This document shows, piece after piece, positions 16,085-24,281 of a stretch of 60,357 bases of DNA. The DNA is from Bacteroides xylanisolvens XB1A (GTDB taxonomy: Bacteria > Bacteroidota > Bacteroidia > Bacteroidales > Bacteroidaceae). Positions within the stretch are counted from its first letter, which is position 1. Each line of letters begins with the position of its first letter. The notes under the pieces are model-generated. The model ran no database searches, was not told the DNA's origin, and saw only the letters and a list, made by a program, of their open reading frames with translations. Both the position numbers and the translations under genes were made by a program. The stretch spans positions 2,284,074 through 2,344,430 of the forward strand of contig NC_021017.1 in NCBI RefSeq assembly GCF_000210075.1, read 5' to 3'.

Positions 16085-17818
16085 TTACTTTTCCCAGCCC
16101 GGATTTTGTCCTAACAGAGGATTCTTCTGACGCTCGGGATTAGGCACGGGCCACAAATAATGTTTCGTTGCGTCGAAGTAGCGTGCTCCGCCTTCCGCGG
16201 TAGACTTTTCGTAGATAACATCACCAAACTCATCTACTCCGGTATCGGGATACGGGTTGGCGCCCAAATCATTCATACAAACTTTCAGGCTGGGACCGGT
16301 GATGGCACGTCCAAAGCGAAGTTCGCCTTCACGCCAGCGCATCACATCGGCGTATCTTGTTCCTTCACCTGCCAACTCAATGCGACGTTCTCTTCTCAAT
16401 TCGGTTTCGAGATCCATCCCCCATGCGCCAAGTTCGTCAAGGTTCATACGATGCATATTCACACGATCTCTAAGCCTGTTGATGGAGTAATCAATCTGTG
16501 TTTGTGTCAGTTTCTTGCCTTGTAGTTCGAAAGTGGCTTCGGCATAAATCAGCAAGATTTCGGCAAAGCGGATGACATTGAGATTCCCATGCCCACCCAC
16601 ACTCGAACCGGCCAAATCAATATCGTTATACTTTTTCAGATAGAAACCTGTACGGCTATTTGCCCCCACACGGTTATTATCTTGCAATGAAGCAAAACGA
16701 GGCAGATTAAATATCTCGTTGGCCTTATCCGTATCAGGATCACCGTCATCTCCTCCCGGCCATTTGTCACCCGGAGCATATAAAGTCATCTTCATTCTAG
16801 GATCTCTGTTCTGGAAATAATCCACATAATGCTCTTCAGGCGACTTGTATAACGATGAGGTCTGCACACCGGTCTTTTTATAATATTCCAATCCGGTTTT
16901 TGCCGGTTTACCGTCTGTACACAGATAAGCATCCACTAATGACTTCGTTGGATTGAGGCGTATATAGTCTGTCGGACTGCAAGTTTCATTGGGCAGACTT
17001 TGTGTACGGATTTCAGGTACAAAAAGGCTATATACGATGGCTTCGATATTTTTCGGATCATTCTCGACATCTCCTTCGTGATGAAATAGCTTTTCATATT
17101 CATACAGGCCATAGGGACTGTTTTCGATGATATACTCACTCGTTTTTGCAGCCAGTTCCCACCTTTCGTTTTGCAAGGCAATACGTGCCAATATGGCTAA
17201 AGCGCCCCAACGGTCGAGTCTTCCCAGTTTATCGCCCGTATACCTTTCTTCAGGCATACGCTCCGCCGCCCATTTCAAATCCTCGACGAGCTGGTCGATG
17301 ACTTTCTCTCTGGGAGTACGTTCGATATATGCATCTTCGGGCTGGATGACTTCTCCTACCCAAGGTACATCACCCCAAAATGTCGTGAGGTAAAAGTACA
17401 TAAGCGCCCGGATGGTTTTTACTTCTGCGGCATAAACGTCCTTCTTATTTTGAGCTACCTGCGCTTTATTATAGTTGTCCAGAAAATTATTGCAGCGATA
17501 AATATAGCTATACGCTCCTGTCCAATAGGTAGTGAAGGGGAAGCCGTCAGTATAAGAGTGCTTGCCTCCCGAAACCTTACTTAGTCCACTAGTAATATTC
17601 CCCCACATGACAGTTTCGGCCGTCGATTCACTCCAATTCACGAGATAGTCTTTTTGTAAAGCTTCGTAACAGGGAGGCAAGGCATTTTTAAGCTGATCTT
17701 CATTCACCCAGAATGTTACATTGTCCGGCTCGTTAGGGTTCGTTCTATCCAGAAAATCACTACATGAGGTAACTATACCAAAGAAAGCAATGATTAAAAA
17801 GTATTTTGAGTATTTCAT
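16085..17818 (-). CDS. RagB/SusD family outer-membrane lipoprotein (PUL-A)
   Basis: A 577-residue SusD-type surface lipoprotein with signal peptide and lipobox IVTSC (Cys19), then SDFLDRTNP, the usual SusD N-terminus. TPR-like helical blocks follow (KTIRALMYFYLTTFWGDVPWVGE near 135; RWGALAILARIALQNERWELAAK near 205). The C-terminal signature RRERRIELAGEGTRYADVMRWREG (near 485) and the terminal KNPLLGQNPGWEK are typical. It would cap the SusC channel encoded 20 bp upstream and help capture the glycan. Family assignment is secure; ligand unknown, but genes downstream suggest an alpha-GlcNAc/GlcN-containing molecule. Confidence 0.96.
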   Translation of the reverse strand: MKYSKYFLIIAFFGIVTSCSDFLDRTNPNEPDNVTFWVNEDQLKNALPPCYEALQKDYLVNWSESTAETVMWGNITSGLSKVSGGKHSYTDGFPFTTYWTGAYSYIYRCNNFLDNYNKAQVAQNKKDVYAAEVKTIRALMYFYLTTFWGDVPWVGEVIQPEDAYIERTPREKVIDQLVEDLKWAAERMPEERYTGDKLGRLDRWGALAILARIALQNERWELAAKTSEYIIENSPYGLYEYEKLFHHEGDVENDPKNIEAIVYSLFVPEIRTQSLPNETCSPTDYIRLNPTKSLVDAYLCTDGKPAKTGLEYYKKTGVQTSSLYKSPEEHYVDYFQNRDPRMKMTLYAPGDKWPGGDDGDPDTDKANEIFNLPRFASLQDNNRVGANSRTGFYLKKYNDIDLAGSSVGGHGNLNVIRFAEILLIYAEATFELQGKKLTQTQIDYSINRLRDRVNMHRMNLDELGAWGMDLETELRRERRIELAGEGTRYADVMRWREGELRFGRAITGPSLKVCMNDLGANPYPDTGVDEFGDVIYEKSTAEGGARYFDATKHYLWPVPNPERQKNPLLGQNPGWEK

Positions 17819-17838
17819 CTTTATAGTCGTTTAATAGG

Positions 17839-20800
17839 TTAGAATGTTATTGATAATCCAAAAACATAGGTTTTTACTTGCGGATAGACATCTCCGCTGG
17901 TGGTCCTCACTTCAGGGTCATAAGCTCCGAAGTAATCGGTTTTAGTAAACAAGTTATCTGCCGAAGCATATACTCTAAGACTATTAATGCCAAGAGGTGC
18001 CACCATCCGGGCAGGAAAACGATAACCTATCTGAATATTCTTCAGGCGCAAGTACGATGCATCCTCTTTCCAGTAATCACTGAAGAGCCTGTTGTGCTCC
18101 TGCGACTGATAAAGTCTGGGATAAGAAGCATTTGGATTCATAGGCGTCCATCTGTCAAGATGCTCTTTTTTAGGAATTGAGTAGTCATTGATAAACGCAT
18201 GTCGAGCCTCATCCTCAAGGTAACCGGCAACTTTGCCTACGCCTTGCAAATAGAAACTGAAATCAATGCCTTTCCATTCCAAACCACCCTTGATTGCATA
18301 GGTGTAATGGGGCTCTTTCTCGCCAAACACCACTTTGTCGTAGTCATCAATTACCCCGTCGGGAGCGCCGTCAGGACCACTGATGTCCCGATACTTAATA
18401 TCTCCGGGCTGTACAATGCCGTTTTGTGATGCAACAAGAGGAAATTTTGGTTTCTGGTACTTACCTGTAGTTGTATTCACCGATTCGAAGTCATACACTT
18501 GCGCCAGCCCATCAGTCAGATAACCATAGAAAGCACCTATCGGATCACCTACCCGACGATACGAACCGGAAGCCGTACTGGTCAGCGACTCCGGAGTTCC
18601 ACCCAAATCGGTAATCTTATTACGGGCGTCCGACAGATTGAACCCGAGATTGTAATTTACACTTCCGATCTTATCACGCCATGACAGATTAAGTTCCCAT
18701 CCTTTGACATCAATCTTACCAAGATTGACATAACCTACGTTACTACTGGAAACCCCGACAATAGCCGGAACATCGGGACGAACCAATGCATCAATATTTT
18801 CTTTCTTATACCAATCAAAGTCCACATTCAGTCTATTGTTCAAAAAACTAAGGTCTACCCCGAAATTAAGCATGCGGATGGTTTCCCACTTGATGTCGGG
18901 ATTACCGATTTTGTTTTGCCAAAGTCCCATAACAGGTGTATTAGAAGCTCCGATAGGATAAGACTCTTCGGTTATGATAGGTGACAAGTAGGGGTAGTAA
19001 TTACCGGGAATGTTTTGATTTCCCAACTCACCCCAGGAAGCACGCAGCTTGCCCGAGCTCAATACCGAAGTAGCGAACTCCATAAATTTTTCACGTGAAA
19101 AGTTCCATCCTGCCGAAAACGATGGAAAATATCCCCAACGATTGCCCTTGGCAAATCTTGAAGTTCCATCGGCACGCAGGTTAGCTTCAAACAGGTATTT
19201 ACCGTCAAAAGCATAGTTGACACGACCAAAGTAAGAACGCAAAGCCCACTCGTCTTTTGTTCCGCTATTCATAAAATTAATCATTCCGGCACTAATAACG
19301 TGAATATCCTCAACCATCACATTATCACGCGTAGCACCCAGTGTGCTTCTGTTTTCCCACTCTTGCGAAAATCCCATCAATGCTCCCAACTCGTGGCGTC
19401 CTATGGTCCTATTAAAGTTCATTGTGAATTGCAACGTTTGGGTCATAACGTCGAGATGGCTTTGTGAGATATAGTCCTTGGCATCTTCATTTGCTTTCAA
19501 CGGGCTACCGTCCGAGTAATAAGACAACATCTTCGGGTTAAACTCATCCACCTGGCGGGTATATATATTTGCAGAGTACTGCATACCTACGTTCAGTCCG
19601 TCTATAATTTTGAGATCTGCATTGAAAATACCATTGAGCACACGTGTTTTCCGTTCTTCCATTCCCGACTCATAGGCTACTTGCAAGGGGTTACGCACCG
19701 AACCGTACGACCAGTTCTCACTATCCACCATTCGGCCATTCTCGTCAGGAATTTGCCACATGACGGGAAGTAACGGAGACATACGCTGTGACAGGCGGAA
19801 TACTCCTGATGTGCCGCTATAACCTAAGTCCTTTTTATAGAAATCGACATAGCTCATCTGTCCGGTCAGTTTCAGACGATCATACACCTCCGTGTTTACA
19901 CTGATACGCGCATTATGTCTTTTGGAACTATATCCGTCACCTACAACCAGTCCATCCTGATCCAGAAAACCATACGACATAAAAAATCCGGTTTTCTCGC
20001 TTCCACCCCGTGCACTCACATTATGCCCCGTTTGAAAAGCCCGGCTTTTGTATATTTCGTCAATCCAGTCAGTATTGGAATATTCGTTGGGATACAGTCC
20101 CGAATCATATTTATCGAAAGCCTCTTGCGTATAGGGCTTGGAAAATCCGGCAGCACTCATGGCTTCGTTGGAGAGTTCCATGTATTCCCTTCCGTTAACA
20201 AGTTCGGGCAATGCTGTGGGAGTCTGGAATCCGGCATATCCGTTATATTGAAATACTACACGCTCTTTCTTTTCTCCCTTTTTAGTCGTTACAAGAATAA
20301 CACCGTTAGCGGCACGTGCCCCATAAATAGCTGATGAGGCGGCATCTTTCAGTACGGATACGCTTTCGATGTCCGAAGGATTCAATAAGTTGATGTCTCC
20401 CCCGGCTACTCCATCAATCAAGATCAAAGGTGCTGTACTACTGTTAATAGTTCCCGTACCACGAATGTTGATGCTGGGCACAGCACCCGGCTGCCCCGAA
20501 GAAGAAACGATACTAACTCCAGGCAACAATCCTTGCAGCCCCGTAGTTACGTTAGTTATAGGCCTGTTCTCAATAGCCTCCGCTTTAACCATAGATACGG
20601 CACCTGTTACATTCACTTTCTTTTGCACGCCATAACCTACAACTACTACATCTTCTAGGCTGACAGCATTCTCTTTCATCACTACGTTTACTGCCGTTGC
20701 TTTCGCTATGACGCTTTCTTCACGGTAGCCGACGTATGAGTACCGAAGTGTACTTCCATAGGGTACCTTGATGGAATACTGACCATTGATATCGGTGATT

Positions 20801-21258
20801 GTACCTGTAGTCGAGCCTTTTACCGATACGGTGGCTCCGATGATCGGTTCCGCATTCTCGTCAGTAACTTTACCTTTCACATACAGTTCCTTTTTCTCTC
20901 CTTGCGAATCAACAGGTTCAGTTTTATTTTGATATTCTTTATTATAAAATAAAATACTGTCATCCAGGAAACGGAACCCAATGTTAGTCCCTTTTAGCAA
21001 AAGAGTTAGTGCTTTGCTTACATCTGTGTCTTTTACCTCCAATGACACTTTCCTACTCGTATCCACAAATTCTTTGCTATAGGCTACATTCATCAATGCC
21101 TTCTCTGCTATCTGACTGATAGCCTCTTTAAGAGGAAGCTCTTTGATACTAACCGATATTTTTTGCTGTTGTGCATAAACAAAAGCAGTGACAAATATGC
21201 ACATTAGGGTTACAATACACCTTCTGCCGGTGGATGAAAAAGGAGAATCTTTTTCCAT
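17839..21258 (-). CDS. SusC/RagA TonB-dependent transporter with STN signalling domain (PUL-A)
   Basis: A 1139-residue outer-membrane transporter. After the signal sequence (ending FVYAQQ, about residue 31) comes an STN domain (33-105, ISVSIKELPLKEAISQIAEKA), which contacts the anti-sigma factor. Then come a carboxypeptidase-regulatory-like domain (125-205, VKGKVTDENAEPIIGATVSVKG), the TonB plug (210-330, ILIDGVAGGDINLLNPSDIESVSVLKDAASSAIYGARAANGVILVTTKKG) and a beta-barrel ending in VYPQVKTYVFGLSITF. The STN domain and the ECF/anti-sigma pair at 5620-7275 make a cell-surface signalling system. The promoter region carries the motif shared with the anti-sigma gene. It is the first gene of the PUL-A operon. 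Confidence 0.96.
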   Translation of the reverse strand: MEKDSPFSSTGRRCIVTLMCIFVTAFVYAQQQKISVSIKELPLKEAISQIAEKALMNVAYSKEFVDTSRKVSLEVKDTDVSKALTLLLKGTNIGFRFLDDSILFYNKEYQNKTEPVDSQGEKKELYVKGKVTDENAEPIIGATVSVKGSTTGTITDINGQYSIKVPYGSTLRYSYVGYREESVIAKATAVNVVMKENAVSLEDVVVVGYGVQKKVNVTGAVSMVKAEAIENRPITNVTTGLQGLLPGVSIVSSSGQPGAVPSINIRGTGTINSSTAPLILIDGVAGGDINLLNPSDIESVSVLKDAASSAIYGARAANGVILVTTKKGEKKERVVFQYNGYAGFQTPTALPELVNGREYMELSNEAMSAAGFSKPYTQEAFDKYDSGLYPNEYSNTDWIDEIYKSRAFQTGHNVSARGGSEKTGFFMSYGFLDQDGLVVGDGYSSKRHNARISVNTEVYDRLKLTGQMSYVDFYKKDLGYSGTSGVFRLSQRMSPLLPVMWQIPDENGRMVDSENWSYGSVRNPLQVAYESGMEERKTRVLNGIFNADLKIIDGLNVGMQYSANIYTRQVDEFNPKMLSYYSDGSPLKANEDAKDYISQSHLDVMTQTLQFTMNFNRTIGRHELGALMGFSQEWENRSTLGATRDNVMVEDIHVISAGMINFMNSGTKDEWALRSYFGRVNYAFDGKYLFEANLRADGTSRFAKGNRWGYFPSFSAGWNFSREKFMEFATSVLSSGKLRASWGELGNQNIPGNYYPYLSPIITEESYPIGASNTPVMGLWQNKIGNPDIKWETIRMLNFGVDLSFLNNRLNVDFDWYKKENIDALVRPDVPAIVGVSSSNVGYVNLGKIDVKGWELNLSWRDKIGSVNYNLGFNLSDARNKITDLGGTPESLTSTASGSYRRVGDPIGAFYGYLTDGLAQVYDFESVNTTTGKYQKPKFPLVASQNGIVQPGDIKYRDISGPDGAPDGVIDDYDKVVFGEKEPHYTYAIKGGLEWKGIDFSFYLQGVGKVAGYLEDEARHAFINDYSIPKKEHLDRWTPMNPNASYPRLYQSQEHNRLFSDYWKEDASYLRLKNIQIGYRFPARMVAPLGINSLRVYASADNLFTKTDYFGAYDPEVRTTSGDVYPQVKTYVFGLSITF

Positions 21259-21284
21259 AATATTAGTCTTTAAAGTTAATAGTT

Positions 21285-21327
21285 CAATATCTATTAGCTA
21301 ATACACAAGAGGCATTAAAAAGTATTA
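21285..21327 (-). promoter_or_regulatory. putative ECF-sigma promoter before susC (PUL-A)
   Basis: On the minus strand TAATACTTTTT (21327-21317), a 9-bp spacer, TGTGTATTA (21307-21299), one G and then CTAATAGATATTG (21297-21285) precede the susC ATG at 21258. It matches the site upstream of the anti-sigma gene at 6581-6621. The conservation includes the outer and inner blocks but not the spacer. Confidence 0.6.
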
Positions 21328-21535
21328 CGGCAAATAAGTTAATGAATATTAATTCGGGAAATATAGGAGAACTTGCCGGAAATCAATCCATACTTGATAA
21401 AAAAGAAAGAAAACACTTCAAAGGTATCGTTTTTAAAAGAAAATATAAAGGGGGGATATCGTATTTTCTCATTTAATGCATAAATTAGTGTCTTTACCTG
21501 AAAAAGAATGAGCAACATCCACCTCACATATGAGT

Positions 21536-21987
21536 GATTCCACCAGAACCCGGCTCAATCTGAAAATTTTGGGGATTTGATTCAGGGCAATCACACCCTT
21601 AAAAATAGATTCATTCCGGTACGGAAATGAACTAAACAGTAGCTTCCAATAGTCAGTAAGAGATAACCTGTCTTAATACTGTATTTAGTTTCCTGGCTTT
21701 TATAAATAATAATTAGATCTGCACTTCAGTTTTCGTTCTACTTAAGTCGAACGATAGAACCACTTAAGTTGAACTATCGCTCCACTTAAGTGGAACGAAA
21801 ACTCATTAGGGAACGAAGAAAATAATAGTTCTAAGAAGAATTACTAAAAACTGTATTGCGTTAGATTAGTCCTTGTAACTATGAATTTAGCTCAAAATAG
21901 TACCGGAATGAATCAATTTTTAGGGATGTGATTGCCCTGAATCAAATCCCCCCAATCCCCAAGAATTACAACTGAGCCCAGAACTCT
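21536..21987. repeat. large inverted-repeat element with 22-bp-periodic centre
   Basis: About 55 bp at 21568-21622 is repeated in inverted orientation at 21900-21953 with only a few mismatches; both contain GATTTGATTCAGGGCAATCA or its complement. Weaker symmetry runs outwards to about 21536 and 21987 (GAGCC near both ends). The arms enclose about 278 bp whose middle is the triple 22-bp core at 21735-21800. No open reading frame or transposase is inside. It may be a MITE-like element, a structured RNA or an invertible segment; the sequence does not decide. Confidence 0.6.
21735..21800. repeat. 22-bp-periodic palindromic element, copy 3
   Basis: Three consecutive 22-bp units at 21735-21756, 21757-21778 and 21779-21800, each with the palindrome ACTTAAGT at the same offset. 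The outer flanks AGTTTTCGTT (21729-21737) and AACGAAAACT (21794-21803) are mirror images. The unit phase matches the element at 410-475: GTTC at the start, AACGATA at the end of the first unit. Confidence 0.65.
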
Positions 21988-22001
21988 TGATACTTATAAA
22001 T

Positions 22002-22115
22002 TCATATAGTTGGTGTCAAAAGGCAATGGTGTCAAGTACGCCTGACAATGGAAATGAAGGCAACGGAGAAGGTGGAAATGAAGGCGGTGGTGAAGCACCA
22101 GATCCGGCAGCATAA
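22002..22115 (+). pseudogene. 3' remnant of a Bacteroides protein gene with Gly/Asn/Glu-rich tail
   Basis: From the in-frame ATG at 22026 to the TAA at 22113 the frame reads MVSSTPDNGNEGNGEGGNEG, then GGEAPDPAA. Such low-complexity acidic tails end many Bacteroides HU-like DNA-binding proteins and some surface proteins. The upstream frame has no recognisable domain, and the large inverted-repeat element begins 15 bp upstream. I read this as the surviving 3' end of a gene cut off by the element. The identity of the parent gene is a guess. Confidence 0.35.
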
Positions 22116-22138
22116 GAAACGGTATTAATATGTAAAAA

Positions 22139-22171
22139 ATCGGGCTTGACATTGTTCAAGCCCGATTTTTT
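22139..22171. terminator. bidirectional rho-independent terminator
   Basis: The perfect stem ATCGGGCTTGA (22139-22149) / TCAAGCCCGAT (22156-22166) is followed by T5 on the plus strand and preceded by an A-run, so it works both ways. It ends the LacI gene (stop at 22187, minus) and the upstream plus-strand remnant. Confidence 0.88.
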
Positions 22172-22186
22172 CTATTATCTAAAATA

Positions 22187-23203
22187 CTACTTTCTATCAG
22201 TTAACACCTTTATCGAATCCCGTTTTATAATATTAGGTTTCAAAAGAATCTCCGAATGTAATTCAGTTTCTTCCAAAATCTTCTGCATCAACATTTTTAC
22301 AGCAATAATGCCAATATTCTCCAGTGATTGTGCAATACGAGTAATAGGAGGGTTCAAATAGTCCAGATATAAGTTATCATCAAACGAAATGATAGACATA
22401 TCTTGAGGAATTCTCACTTTATGCTCATTTAATGCTTTGACGGCTCCCAAAAGAATTGTACTACTTAACGCAAATATAGCAGTAGGTTTTGTGGTAGAGT
22501 TCAGAGCCAACTTAGTCTCAATATAACCATTCTGAATCGAGAACTCATTTCCTCTTATCATTGCGTTATCCTGATAACCAGCTTCGCGAAGCGCATCAAG
22601 ATACCCGCGCACACGTTCCTTAGTTGTTATAGAAATATCCGGCCCCTGAATACAGAGAATCTTACTATGCCCCGATTCTAATAATAATTTCGTTGCCTGA
22701 TAAGCTCCTATATAATTATCAGTAGCTACGTATGGCAAATTATGCTTCTCAAAATAGCGGTCAATTAGCACAATCGGAGTTCTAGTACTAATTTCCTCGA
22801 GTTTAGAAGGGTTTTCACCGGTTGGAACCAAAATAATGCCGTCTATTTTACGCGATAGAAGCGAATCGATAGCTTTATTTTCCTGAACAGGATCTTCCAG
22901 GGTATCGATAAGCATGACAGTATAATTATAACGTTGTGCTTCACGGATGACAACACTTGCTATATTGGCAAAAAAAGGATTATCTATGTGTGGTACAAGA
23001 AGGCCTATAGTATATGTCGTGTTATTGCGCAAACTTTGCGCAACTATATCAGGCTGATAGTTCAATTCTTTAACGGACTGCAAAATAACCTCCTTAGCAG
23101 ACTGGCTGATCCTATATTTCTCTGATTTCCCATTTAACACTCTGGAAATCGTAGAGATAGAGTACCCAGTTTTCTTTGATACATCAATCAGAGTTTTCTT
23201 CAT
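22187..23203 (-). CDS. LacI family transcriptional regulator of PUL-B
   Basis: A 338-residue repressor-type regulator. The start is placed at the ATG at 23203 (MKKTLIDVSKKTGYSISTISRVLNG), because a longer frame adds 34 residues unlike the family and 338 is the usual length. N-terminal helix-turn-helix and hinge (1-60, SISTISRVLNGKSEKYRISQ), then the periplasmic-binding-protein-like effector domain (TYTIGLLVPHIDNPFFANIA near 64; FALSSTILLGAVKALNEHKVRIPQDMSIISFDD near 245). It is divergent from the ribokinase operon. A perfect palindrome at 23292-23310 in the shared promoter region is its probable operator. The effector is probably ribose or a ribose derivative, inferred from context. Confidence 0.95.
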   Translation of the reverse strand: MKKTLIDVSKKTGYSISTISRVLNGKSEKYRISQSAKEVILQSVKELNYQPDIVAQSLRNNTTYTIGLLVPHIDNPFFANIASVVIREAQRYNYTVMLIDTLEDPVQENKAIDSLLSRKIDGIILVPTGENPSKLEEISTRTPIVLIDRYFEKHNLPYVATDNYIGAYQATKLLLESGHSKILCIQGPDISITTKERVRGYLDALREAGYQDNAMIRGNEFSIQNGYIETKLALNSTTKPTAIFALSSTILLGAVKALNEHKVRIPQDMSIISFDDNLYLDYLNPPITRIAQSLENIGIIAVKMLMQKILEETELHSEILLKPNIIKRDSIKVLTDRK

Positions 23204-23280
23204 TACTGGCTGTTTTTTGCAAAAATAACATTTTATTTGAGAAAAAAGCAAGAAAAATATTTTGTTTTGAAAAAAATTTC

Positions 23281-23310
23281 TATATTTGCACAAACGATTG
23301 CGCATCGTTT
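23281..23310 (+). promoter_or_regulatory. -7 box and LacI-type operator for PUL-B
   Basis: TATATTTG (23281-23288) fits the Bacteroides -7 consensus TAnnTTTG. Directly after it AAACGATTGCGCATCGTTT (23292-23310) has perfect 7-bp inverted arms around TGCGC, typical of LacI-family operators with a central CG. The site would overlap the start of transcription and block the ribokinase-susCD operon. No good -33 TTTG at the usual spacing was found. Confidence 0.65.
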
Positions 23311-23346
23311 ACGATTCAATTCGCCTTAATACTTAATACTCATTAT

Positions 23347-24261
23347 ATGGACACAAAGAAGAAAATCGTAGTGATAGGTAGTAGTAATACGGACATGGTT
23401 ATCAAATCAGACCGTCTACCAAAACCAGGAGAAACAATTCTGGGAGGAAACTTCTTAATGAATCATGGCGGCAAAGGAGCTAACCAAGCCGTAGCTGCTG
23501 CAAGACTAGGAGGAGATGTCACTTTCATATGTAAAATAGGGAATGACATTTTTGGAAATGAAACCTTGGAAATGTTTCACAAAGAAAAGATCGACACTAC
23601 TTATGTAGGAATTACCCCGCAGGAACCGTCAGGAGTAGCTCTTATCAATGTCGACAAAAAAGGGGAAAACTGTATTGTTGTTGCTTCCGGAGCCAACGGG
23701 ACTTTATCTATTGATGACATACAGCATGCAGAACCTGCCATCAAACAGGCATCCATCGTCATCATGCAGTTGGAAACTCCAATCGAGAGTGTCACTTATG
23801 CAGCCAAAATGGCGAAAAAAGATGGAATTACCGTTATATTAAATCCCGCCCCTGCCCCTACCCAACAACTGCCTGACGAGTTATTAGCCAATGTCGACAT
23901 TCTTATTCCTAATGTCACAGAGGCTGAAATCATCTCGGGAATGCACATTACAGATGATGAATCGGCAAAAGAAGCGATTCGTTATATTAGTTCGAAAGGC
24001 ATAAAAACTGTCATTATTACGATGGGAGCCAAAGGAGCTCTCGCCTATGAAAACAATGAGTTTATCCACATTCCAGCCTTCAAGGTAGAAGCAGTAGACA
24101 CAACCGCTGCCGGAGATACATTCTGCGGCGGATTGTGCGTAGCTCTGTCTGAGGGCAAAAATCTAAAAGATGCAATTATATTTGCAAGTAAAGCCTCTTC
24201 TATTTCTGTTACCAGAATGGGAGCACAAGTATCTATACCTTTGAGAAAAGAAATACAATAA
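23347..24261 (+). CDS. rbsK: ribokinase (PfkB family)
   Basis: A 304-residue sugar kinase. The ATG at 23347 is chosen because the longer frame extends through the promoter and operator and lacks family similarity. Signature 1 is GGKGANQAVAAARLGGDVTF (about 40-59); signature 2 is DTTAAGDTFCGGLCVALSEG (about 246-265), with the catalytic base Asp of GAGD-type motifs at AAGD. Both, with the N-terminal VVIGSSNTDMV, fit ribokinase (D-ribose to D-ribose 5-phosphate). It is the first gene of the PUL-B operon, 20 bp before susC. Its presence indicates that the sugar finally obtained is ribose. Confidence 0.95.
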   Translation: MDTKKKIVVIGSSNTDMVIKSDRLPKPGETILGGNFLMNHGGKGANQAVAAARLGGDVTFICKIGNDIFGNETLEMFHKEKIDTTYVGITPQEPSGVALINVDKKGENCIVVASGANGTLSIDDIQHAEPAIKQASIVIMQLETPIESVTYAAKMAKKDGITVILNPAPAPTQQLPDELLANVDILIPNVTEAEIISGMHITDDESAKEAIRYISSKGIKTVIITMGAKGALAYENNEFIHIPAFKVEAVDTTAAGDTFCGGLCVALSEGKNLKDAIIFASKASSISVTRMGAQVSIPLRKEIQ

Positions 24262-24281
24262 TCATCCTTAATTCTGTTATT

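Noticed and set aside
23204..23305. A longer N-terminus for the LacI regulator
   Set aside because: It adds 34 residues before the canonical helix-turn-helix start and exceeds the family length.
23176..23346. A longer N-terminus for ribokinase
   Set aside because: The extension runs through the -7 box and the operator and has no similarity to ribokinases; the ATG at 23347 begins the conserved part.
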